Of a stretch of 64,000 nt of DNA, positions 53,582 through 62,543 are shown one piece after another. The stretch is from Henriciella sp. (lineage in GTDB: Bacteria > Pseudomonadota > Alphaproteobacteria > Caulobacterales > Hyphomonadaceae), in NCBI RefSeq assembly GCF_029937755.1, contig NZ_JAPYPG010000005.1, positions 1 through 64,000 of the forward strand, written 5' to 3'. Position 1 is the stretch's first letter. Each line of letters begins with the position of its first letter. The notes under the pieces are model-generated. The model worked only from the letters and a program-made list of their open reading frames with translations, had not been told where the DNA came from and made no database searches. A program made the position numbers and the translations under genes.

Positions 53582-54994
53582 ATGCAGTGGGTGTTTGTCT
53601 TGGCGTTGTGCGGGTTTGCCACCGCTTTGCAGGCGAGCGTGCCGCCAGACCCGATCGATGACTTCGTCGCCTCCGAAGTGCCGGCAAAGGGTGCGCCCGG
53701 CCTTGCCTATGCGGTCTTGCAGGACGGCGAGATATCTTCCGGGGCACGGGGCGAGACCCTGGCCGGCAGCGGCAAGGCCATCACCCCGGATACGCGGTTC
53801 GTGCTTGGCTCGATATCCAAGAGCTTTACCGCAGTGGCGGTGATGCAGCTTGTCGAGGCTGGCGAGGTCGACCTGGATGCGGGGATTTCGCAGTATCTCG
53901 AGACATTCTCCGATAGTCCCGGCGGCTCCATCACGATCCGGCAGCTGCTCGGCCAGACAAGCGGGTATTCGACCCTGCAGGGCAATGACACGCTCGCCGC
54001 GCCGGGTCCGGGTGCCGACGGGCTCCAGCGCCAGGTTGAACGCATTGCCGGATGGACGCCCGCCTATCCACCCGGCACCCGGTGGGACTATTCCAACGCG
54101 AACTATTATGTGCTCGGCGCCCTCATCGAGGGGGTGAGCGGACAGGACTATGCGCGCTATGTCGAAGCGGAAATCCTCGCCCCCATCGGCATGGCGGACA
54201 GCTTCGTCGCCGACGGCGAGATCCATGACGAGATTGCCAGAGGGCATACGCCCTGGTTCGGCGGGAAGCGCGCTGTGCCCGAGGGCGCCACCGATCGCAT
54301 GTCGGCGCCGGTCGGCGGCGTCATCGCCACCGCCCGCGACACGGCGCGATACCTCGCCGTCATGATGAATGGCGAGGACGACATCATCAGCGCCGGGAGC
54401 AAGTCGGAAATGATGCGCCCGGCAGCCGATGAAGCGCCGTTCTACGGCTTCGGCTGGTATATCGACCGGGAGAACGGAACCGTCTCCCACACCGGCCTGA
54501 CGCCCGGCGTGGAAACGCTCGCCATCATGGTTCCGGCCGAGCGGAAAGGTCTCGTCATCCTCCTCAACTCGGGCAGCGGCATGGGGTTTGGAGAAAACGC
54601 TGCGCTCTTCAACGGCCTCAGCGCCCGGGCCCTCGGCCTGGATGAGGCCAGCGAAGGCGGCCGCTGGAGCCGGCAGGCCCTGTTTGCCTCGTTTGCGCTG
54701 CTGCCCCTTGTTTTCGCAGCGGGCATCCTCGTGGCATGGCTGCGCCGCGACGGCCTGCGCGCCAAGGCCGGCCTGTCCGGCACATTCAGCCTGTGGTTCC
54801 CGCTTCTGATGACGCTCGTGCTGGCCTGGACCACTCTGATCCTTGTCCCGCAGCTCTTTGGGGTCTCCATCGGCACACTGGGGAGATTCTCGCCTGACCT
54901 GGCGCTGGTCATGATCGCAACCGCGGTGACCGGCCTCCTCTGGGCGGTCTTCCGGCTGGGCGCTTTCCACAGCGGCAAATCGGGGCCGACCTGA
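53582..54994 (+). CDS. Beta-lactamase-family serine hydrolase with C-terminal membrane helices
   Basis: The 470-residue class C-like hydrolase has a signal peptide (residues 1-18), SxxK at 77-80 (S-I-S-K), Y170-S-N, and the HTG-like segment SHTGLTPG near 300. After the catalytic domain, at about 375-465, there are three predicted membrane helices, a layout seen in non-lactamase esterases and D-aminopeptidase-like members. The open frame begins 30 codons earlier; the ATG used here starts the signal peptide. Substrate unknown; antibiotic resistance should not be assumed. Confidence 0.83.
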   Translation: MQWVFVLALCGFATALQASVPPDPIDDFVASEVPAKGAPGLAYAVLQDGEISSGARGETLAGSGKAITPDTRFVLGSISKSFTAVAVMQLVEAGEVDLDAGISQYLETFSDSPGGSITIRQLLGQTSGYSTLQGNDTLAAPGPGADGLQRQVERIAGWTPAYPPGTRWDYSNANYYVLGALIEGVSGQDYARYVEAEILAPIGMADSFVADGEIHDEIARGHTPWFGGKRAVPEGATDRMSAPVGGVIATARDTARYLAVMMNGEDDIISAGSKSEMMRPAADEAPFYGFGWYIDRENGTVSHTGLTPGVETLAIMVPAERKGLVILLNSGSGMGFGENAALFNGLSARALGLDEASEGGRWSRQALFASFALLPLVFAAGILVAWLRRDGLRAKAGLSGTFSLWFPLLMTLVLAWTTLILVPQLFGVSIGTLGRFSPDLALVMIATAVTGLLWAVFRLGAFHSGKSGPT

Positions 54995-55072
54995 TCGCCC
55001 CGGACCAGTCACGGGCCTGAGCGTTCAATCCGCTCTCGTGTCCCACGAGACGCGCCCCTGCTGCCGGCCACC

Positions 55073-55174
55073 GTCATCCCGGTTTCCGCAAAGCGGAAGA
55101 CCGGGACCCAGCGAAATCAAAACGGCGAAGGCGGATTCTGGGTCCCGGCTCTCCCTCCGGTCGGCCGAGATGAC
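55073..55174. repeat. Palindromic intergenic repeat with CCGGGACCCAG arms
   Basis: Starts GTCATCCCGG, carries an inner hairpin (TTCCGC/GCGGAA) and the unit CCGGGACCCAG. It ends with the inverted counterpart CTGGGTCCCGG ... GAGATGAC. This is the layout of the dispersed extragenic palindromes common in alphaproteobacterial genomes. It lies between the serine hydrolase and HNH genes, both ending here. Confidence 0.6.
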
Positions 55175-55210
55175 GAACAAGAGATGATTTTCGGTACTTC
55201 GCAGCGCCAT

Positions 55211-55334
55211 CCTCCCCCGTTCACGGGGGAGGTGCCCGAAGGGCGGAGGGGGGAAGCCGCATGAGATACCGCTCTTTGTGGCTTGCCCCCTTCGACCCGC
55301 ATTCGCGGGCCACTTCCCCCGCAGGCGGGGGAAG
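55211..55334. repeat. Two strong hairpins in the same intergenic gap
   Basis: CCTCCCCCGT/ACGGGGGAGG (55211-55232) and CTTCCCCCGC/GCGGGGGAAG (55313-55334) are perfect 9-10-bp palindromes with very short loops, separated by GC-rich sequence with further small inverted repeats. Neither has a T-run. Together with the preceding repeat they fill the 371-bp gap 54995-55365, where no gene is seen. Confidence 0.6.
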
Positions 55335-55365
55335 AGCAAGCGTAAAACTATGCCTATTAGACAGC

Positions 55366-56094
55366 CTAAGCTGCCTCGAAAACAACGTCCCGGTGATGCT
55401 CCAGATACGCCGGCAGGGGCCGGAACTTCACCGGCTTCAATCGAATGTTCTCATTGAAAAGCGACCGGACGTGATCCGGAATAATAATCTTCGAGGAGAC
55501 CATCATGCTCAGGTCATCGCGGAAGGAAATCAGCCCGCGATCAAAAGCCCGGTCATGCAGCGAGTTCAGGCTGATCCCGTTGCGCGGGTCGAGGCGTGTA
55601 TCTTCACGCGTTTTCCATGGAATGATGTGGCTTGCCGTCAGTAGCTCTGGCGAGACCTTACCCAGAACGGCGCATTGATTGTCATAGGAGGGCAGCACGA
55701 TCTCTCGAAAGACGCGCTGGTTCTGGCGCACCTTCACGAGGCGCTCGACTTCCTTGCCTTCAGCCACTTCGAGGACCGCTGACGGCTCGGCTTCAGCGTA
55801 AAAGATTTCCCCCACGATCCGCCGGGCCCGCTCAATGAATTGCGTGGGATGCGCCGTGAAGTCTGCCCACACTTCCCGGTCTAGCGAAGAAGCGTTTCCC
55901 AGCCCCTTGCGGTCCAAATCCTCGTCCAGCGAGGCCAGATTGACGAGCTTCATCGCCAGCGCGCTTGGCGTGCGTCCGATCTGCTCGGCCAGGGCAATGA
56001 TCTCCGGGTTACGGCTATGCAGCCGCCCAAAGGGCAGCCGCGTATACAGCTCAATCGCCAGCGTGACCTGCCTGCGATCCCAATTCTGAGCCAT
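55366..56094 (-). CDS. HNH endonuclease-domain protein
   Basis: The 242-residue protein has an uncharacterised N-terminal domain that looks like a helical DNA-binding module (IIALAEQIGRTPSALAMKL). The HNH_2-type nuclease domain follows: CAV(L), LLTASHIIPWKTREDTRLDP, RNGISLNSLHDRAFDRGLIS. The conserved His-Asn-His pattern is present. Such proteins occur as stand-alone restriction-like endonucleases and in mobile or defence contexts. No methyltransferase or specificity gene is adjacent. Its start overlaps a possible small ORF upstream. Confidence 0.82.
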   Translation of the reverse strand: MAQNWDRRQVTLAIELYTRLPFGRLHSRNPEIIALAEQIGRTPSALAMKLVNLASLDEDLDRKGLGNASSLDREVWADFTAHPTQFIERARRIVGEIFYAEAEPSAVLEVAEGKEVERLVKVRQNQRVFREIVLPSYDNQCAVLGKVSPELLTASHIIPWKTREDTRLDPRNGISLNSLHDRAFDRGLISFRDDLSMMVSSKIIIPDHVRSLFNENIRLKPVKFRPLPAYLEHHRDVVFEAA

Positions 56095-56269
56095 TCCGAT
56101 CTCGCGCCGTTTCCCCTCGAACGGATGAGACTATCGCATGCGCACGATTACGAAAGTCTTGCGGCAGGTCGCCGAAGCTCACCGCCTCCAACAAAGCCAA
56201 CATGTCCGGCGCGGCGAGTATCAAGCGTGCCACCCGGTCCTCATCGGGCCCAAGGCACGGATTGATCAC
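56051..56269 (-). CDS. Possible small ORF upstream of the HNH gene
   Basis: A 72-codon GTG-start frame overlaps the HNH gene by 44 bp. It contains RVARLILAAPDMLALLEAVS, a pattern similar to small prophage or accessory proteins, and the frame is open 20 codons further upstream without a start codon, so it may be a truncated remnant. No good Shine-Dalgarno. The rest of the 435-bp gap 56095-56529 has no other convincing gene. Confidence 0.35.
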   Translation of the reverse strand: MINPCLGPDEDRVARLILAAPDMLALLEAVSFGDLPQDFRNRAHAIVSSVRGETARDRNGSELGSQAGHAGD

Positions 56270-56529
56270 GGCGGCGAGATAGCCGTCTCCAAGCTCAATC
56301 GCTCGGCACGTCGACCCCGCTTCTTACATGAGCAGGTCCACGACCTCCATCGTGTCTCGCGAGCCGACGTCCAGTTTGAGCATCGACAATAAGGTTAGCT
56401 CAAGCAAAAATACTACTCAAGCGTGGTTTTATATTTTTCTCTACGTAAATGGCCGCCAGCCACTCCCGACACACCCCTGTCAGCAGTCCCCTCTTTACCC
56501 CGCCCCCGCCCTGCCCCATCTTCGCGTTC

Positions 56530-58734
<2,205 letters not shown>

Positions 58735-58773
58735 GTGCGACCGGTCCGCTAGCCTATTGTCGCGGTGCCAGTT

Positions 58774-59196
58774 TCACTTCAGAGCCACGCCGGGAAGCTC
58801 AACGTACCACTCGGCAGTTTCGCGTAGAGCTTTTTTTTGAGCTCTCGTAAATCTGCCGCCATTGGGCGACCGCCACACCTCTCCATGATACGGGTTACCT
58901 TCAATAGGTTCATACCCGATCATTAGTTCTCGTTCTCTGATCGACTCCGCAATAAAGTACACCGACCCCGTGAATCGGGGCGTGGTGACAAAATCCATGG
59001 GCTCAACACCGTCAGCAACAATAAGCTTTTCGACATCAACTGACATGCCGCCCTCATCACCACTTGAAGCTGAGAACGCTTTCGATGAAATCCTCTCGCC
59101 ACCCGTGTTGTCATCAGGGACGATATGCTCGTTCGGATCGATCCGGCGGATTATGATGTCATCCGCCTCAATTTCGTTTTCGTCATAAGGCTGCAT
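58774..59196 (-). CDS. Unknown protein, third gene of a low-GC operon
   Basis: This 140-residue acidic protein contains FTGSVYFIAESIRERELMIG and a C-terminal NPYHGEVWRS followed by FTRAQKKALRETAEWYVELP. Short proteins ending in an NPxH...W(F/Y)xxxPG tail recur beside TIGR04255 genes in my recollection, but no function is known. It starts 15 bp after the stop of the 166-residue gene and is the last gene of the operon. The DNA is visibly poorer in G+C than uvrB next door, suggesting horizontal acquisition. Confidence 0.7.
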   Translation of the reverse strand: MQPYDENEIEADDIIIRRIDPNEHIVPDDNTGGERISSKAFSASSGDEGGMSVDVEKLIVADGVEPMDFVTTPRFTGSVYFIAESIRERELMIGYEPIEGNPYHGEVWRSPNGGRFTRAQKKALRETAEWYVELPGVALK

Positions 59197-59211
59197 AGTT
59201 CGACATGCACC

Positions 59212-59712
59212 TTATGCTGCGGCTATTTCTTCAACTTCGTCTTCGCAAACCAGATAACGCATCCAATTTGCTACTTCAGAAAAATCTTTCTTAAGTTCAA
59301 GCTCTTGCTCCGCGCCGGAGAGTCGATCGCAATGATATGCGACCACGTTATACACTCCCAAGACATCCAATTCGATATCGTGTTGATTGAGGTGCCATTC
59401 CATTTGCAATGTGCCGTCCCCTCCAGGCACCAAGCTTGGTGCTGGAACGTCCTCTCTGCAAAGCCGGTTTAGTATATTTAGCGCAAAAGAATAGCAGTCC
59501 TGAGACAGCTGCCGACCATTGTATCCGTCCCAACCCGAGGGCAAAGCCAACAACTCCGCAAAGCGGGATTCAAGCTGCTTTGCCCAAGCGCTACAATCGT
59601 GCTCGACAATCGTCCTGAAAACAGATTGATGTGTTCCAATATTTTCTACGGTCATCGATTTTGGCGAACGAAACTGTCCTGTGAACGCTGCGCCTGATTG
59701 ATTCTCACTCAC
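59212..59712 (-). CDS. Unknown protein, second gene of a low-GC operon
   Basis: The 166-residue protein has a recognisable recurring pattern: LALPSGWDGYNGRQLS (LPxGWDGY), then APSLVPGGDGTLQMEWHLNQ (an x-P...dGxxxxEW element). This resembles small uncharacterised proteins of accessory regions. It starts with GTG overlapping the TIGR04255 stop (GTGA) behind a GGGGA Shine-Dalgarno, so the two are translationally coupled. No catalytic motif, signal peptide or membrane helix is seen. Confidence 0.75.
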   Translation of the reverse strand: MSENQSGAAFTGQFRSPKSMTVENIGTHQSVFRTIVEHDCSAWAKQLESRFAELLALPSGWDGYNGRQLSQDCYSFALNILNRLCREDVPAPSLVPGGDGTLQMEWHLNQHDIELDVLGVYNVVAYHCDRLSGAEQELELKKDFSEVANWMRYLVCEDEVEEIAAA

Positions 59713-60512
59713 TTTTTTATTCCCCAGTAATCATGAGCTTTTTCTGTCGTCAGCTCTTTGAAGCTGCAAACGATCTTTTCTCTTGCAACCTGAAAGAATT
59801 CTACCGCTGATGCAACACCTTCATCATCGGGTGTACCGCGAACAGTGATATCAAACCGAAAGGCTTTCTTTTTACCGTCAATTGAGACTGCGGATTGAAG
59901 CTCAAAATACGCTCTACCAAATGGCTGGTCCGCACTATCGTTCAACACCTCTTTAAATTGCGTATTCATCGACTCTAAATCTATAGAGGGAGCATTAAAG
60001 CTCTCCATCCAGATGCCGACATCAGAAAACTCTTCAACCGGTATTATGTTAAAGTAGGTGACCTCTGCCTGGTTTATTCTTAGTTTGTGGTCGTACCTTT
60101 TAGCAATATATTCTTCCAACGCCTGATACTTGTCTTTGAAAGAAGACAATATGGTCTCGAATCTGGGGTACTCTCCATTTCCGCCCCGTTTTCTCCAATT
60201 TGTAAGAAAGCGATCCTTTTGGAATTGGACTAAGTGGCTTTCATCCTCGGAAATGAACCAAAGTCGGTTCTCCGCTGGAGCAGAACCCACTCGAAATTGC
60301 ACACTATGTCCTGGCGAAGCTCCGCCAAATGTCTCGAACTGGGGAGCTAAAGGCGGGTGCTCTTGGATTGCAGGAAGCTCGTGCTGAAAGAGAGACCACA
60401 CTTCACCCAATCCCACGCTCGTGAAATTTGGAATTGCTCCAAACTGCACGCCCAATGCAACTTCGTTTATCGGCGGGTTCAAGAAGTCAGGTAAATGCGA
60501 TGGGCGGGTCAT
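59709..60512 (-). CDS. TIGR04255-family protein
   Basis: At 267 residues with the N-terminal LNPPINEVALGVQFGAIPNF, the central LWFISEDESHLVQFQKDRFL (followed by NWR) and YDHKLRINQAEVTYFNIIP, this fits TIGR04255, a sporadically distributed family of about 250 residues with unknown function. It heads a three-gene operon (60512 to 58774) with the next two genes coupled or closely spaced. A line counted at 60001-60060 has 26 G/C of 60, against 39 of 60 at 57001-57060 in uvrB, so the island looks foreign. An AT-rich TATATAAAAT at 60610-60619 may be its promoter. Confidence 0.8.
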   Translation of the reverse strand: MTRPSHLPDFLNPPINEVALGVQFGAIPNFTSVGLGEVWSLFQHELPAIQEHPPLAPQFETFGGASPGHSVQFRVGSAPAENRLWFISEDESHLVQFQKDRFLTNWRKRGGNGEYPRFETILSSFKDKYQALEEYIAKRYDHKLRINQAEVTYFNIIPVEEFSDVGIWMESFNAPSIDLESMNTQFKEVLNDSADQPFGRAYFELQSAVSIDGKKKAFRFDITVRGTPDDEGVASAVEFFQVAREKIVCSFKELTTEKAHDYWGIKK

Positions 60513-60708
60513 GTGGCAGAAACATTCGATTCTCTAATTTTTCGCAAGCTATCAACTATCGGCTGTGAGTCGACAATTGGTCATATAAACGGAGCAAAAG
60601 AAGAGGCGGATTTTATATATCGGGGCTGTGTTGCATTAGATGGAATCCTACGAACAGCAAACTTGAATTTCATCCAACCGGATAGATTCCTCCCCCATAC
60701 TCCCGCCC

Positions 60709-61350
60709 ATGACCAGACCGGGATTCATCGAGGCGGGGCTTAAGGCCGTTCGTGAGACGCTGGTGACGGCGGCTGACAAGGCCGGGCTGACGATGCGGCA
60801 GTATCCGGTGACGCGCAGTGGCGCGCAGCGCTTTCGCGGGGTGGTGCGCCGGCTCGAGACCATGCTGCGCCGCCTGCTTGCCCTGATGGCGGCCAATCTC
60901 GCCCCCGAGCCTGCGCGGCCTGCCCCTCAGCCCCCGCTTACCCCGGCGAAAACCGGGGCCCCGTCCCACGCGGCCGAGCCCTCGGACACACCCGTCCCCA
61001 CGCCCCGCGCACGCGCCTTCGCCCTGACCCAGCCCGGCGGGGCCGACCCCGAACAGCTGCACGCCCTGCGCGCCCGCTATGGCCGCCGGCCGGCAGGAGA
61101 CAGGTGGGCTGAAACCGGAACGCTTCTGGAACGCTACCGGACCCTTCTCGGATACCTCGACGACCCCGCCCCGCTCGCCCGGCGCATGGCGCGCCATCTC
61201 GCCCGGCTGAAGTGTTCCGGCGCCCCGTGCCCGATCTGCGCGCCCGCGCCGGTCCCGTCCCGGCTCGGCCATGAGCTGGGCCTCATCGCCACCATCCTGC
61301 CCCAGGCCGTCGGCGAGGCGCTATCGGACTGGTACAACAATAGCAGCTGA
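60709..61350 (+). CDS. Unknown protein with a repeat-derived segment
   Basis: This 213-residue protein has a basic helical N-terminal half (FRGVVRRLETMLRRLLALMA), a Pro/Ala-rich linker (about 65-105), and a C-terminal helical region (LLERYRTLLGYLDDPAPLARRMARHLARL) with a CPIC cysteine pair. No family is recognised. The linker is encoded partly by an inverted repeat (60941-60958) that resembles the extragenic palindromes of this genome. No clear Shine-Dalgarno precedes the ATG, but codon use fits the host. Confidence 0.6.
   Translation: MTRPGFIEAGLKAVRETLVTAADKAGLTMRQYPVTRSGAQRFRGVVRRLETMLRRLLALMAANLAPEPARPAPQPPLTPAKTGAPSHAAEPSDTPVPTPRARAFALTQPGGADPEQLHALRARYGRRPAGDRWAETGTLLERYRTLLGYLDDPAPLARRMARHLARLKCSGAPCPICAPAPVPSRLGHELGLIATILPQAVGEALSDWYNNSS
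60941..60958. repeat. Palindrome inside a coding region
   Basis: CCCCGG-CGAAAA-CCGGGG lies in frame within the 213-residue gene, flanked by TTA and CCCCGTCCCA, giving the look of the dispersed TCATCCCGG...CCGGGACCC repeat. It encodes part of the linker PLTPAKTGAPSH. Confidence 0.5.
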
Positions 61351-61533
61351 GGCGCGCGCCACCGTCCGCCTGCCCTCTTCCATTGCCACCTTTCGGAAGG
61401 CGTGCCGTCCCCCGGGATGTGAGCACGCCCGAAAATGCATGCCTGGACTGCAGCAGCCAGCTTGCATGCATATTGCATCGGTTCATCAAGACGAAGGGAC
61501 CGCCCCGGCCGCTCCGAAACGGAATGAGCTTCC

Positions 61534-62526
61534 ATGCTGCACATCAACAATTTTCGCGGCTTCGCGATCCTCCTCATCATCCTGACCCACACCATCGAGA
61601 TGTTCGCGCAAAAGTCGCCGGAGATGAGGGAGTTCGACTATATCATCGGCAACGGGACCTATTATTTCATCTTCATATCGGGCTTCATCTTTTTCCGGAG
61701 CACGGAGAATTTCCAGTTCACCAATTACATGGCCGGGAAGATGAAGTACGTGCTTCTGCCGTACACACTCTTTTCCGTTCCGGCGCTCCTCCTCTGGTAT
61801 GCCGGGATCAATGATTACATGCTGATCGCCTCGGCGCCGTGGTTTGAAACCCTGCCACTGATCGGCCAGGCGGCGGCCCTCTACCTGACCGGCACCCAGC
61901 TGGGGCCGTACTGGTTCATCCCCACGATCATGATCATCTATGCGGTCTCTCCGGCCGCACTCGCGCTGAAAGACCGCTCGGTCCTGACCGTGCTCGTCTG
62001 CTTTCTTCTCTTCTTCGTTTTCGCCGTCCTGATCGCCCGGGGCAATCCGGTGCGGTCGGCCATTTACTTCATCCCGGCCTTCCTGCTCGGCTTTGCCGTC
62101 TCGAAGATGGAGAAAGCCCCGTCTTTCACAATCTCCCGGCGCGCCATATGGGCCACGATTGCGGCCACCGCTGCCCTGGCCGCCGCCACGCCTTTCGCGA
62201 TCTCATTTGAAGGCACCACAGCGGCCCTGTTCAACCAGATCTATTGCGCGGTCACGACCCTCGCCCTGTATGTCGTGTTCAAGAAAAAGATGAGCCAGCA
62301 CAATGTGACCCTGGACCTGTTCGCCCGCCTGAGCTTCTACATCTATTTCGCCCACGGCTTCTTCCTTCTGGGCTTCAGGAAACTGTGCGAAAATGTGGAG
62401 ACGGTCGGTTACCAGCTCGTGACAATCATCGCGACGTTTGCCGCGACCCTCGTGCTCTGCATTCTGTCCTATGCGCTTCTGAAATGGAGCCTCGGCAAGA
62501 AAAGCCGGCCCCTCATCGGCGCCTGA
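61534..62526 (+). CDS. Acyltransferase family 3 membrane protein
   Basis: The 330-residue protein has about ten membrane helices and the family start NNFRGFAILLIILTHTIEMF with the conserved Arg and His. Family 3 proteins (OafA/WbpC-like) transfer acetyl or other acyl groups to surface polysaccharides. The convergent neighbour encodes an adenylate-forming enzyme with a carrier domain, so the two may supply and use an acyl group, although they are on opposite strands. Confidence 0.85.
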   Translation: MLHINNFRGFAILLIILTHTIEMFAQKSPEMREFDYIIGNGTYYFIFISGFIFFRSTENFQFTNYMAGKMKYVLLPYTLFSVPALLLWYAGINDYMLIASAPWFETLPLIGQAAALYLTGTQLGPYWFIPTIMIIYAVSPAALALKDRSVLTVLVCFLLFFVFAVLIARGNPVRSAIYFIPAFLLGFAVSKMEKAPSFTISRRAIWATIAATAALAAATPFAISFEGTTAALFNQIYCAVTTLALYVVFKKKMSQHNVTLDLFARLSFYIYFAHGFFLLGFRKLCENVETVGYQLVTIIATFAATLVLCILSYALLKWSLGKKSRPLIGA

Positions 62527-62543
62527 GGGCCAAAGCGCTCAGC

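Noticed and set aside
53459-55012. 517-codon minus-strand frame opposite the serine hydrolase
   Set aside because: The plus strand has a signal peptide and the SxxK, YxN and HTG motifs in order; the antisense product is low-complexity.
60495-60743. 82-codon plus-strand frame between the TIGR04255 and 213-residue genes
   Set aside because: No Shine-Dalgarno, overlaps both neighbours' ends and covers the probable TIGR04255 promoter.
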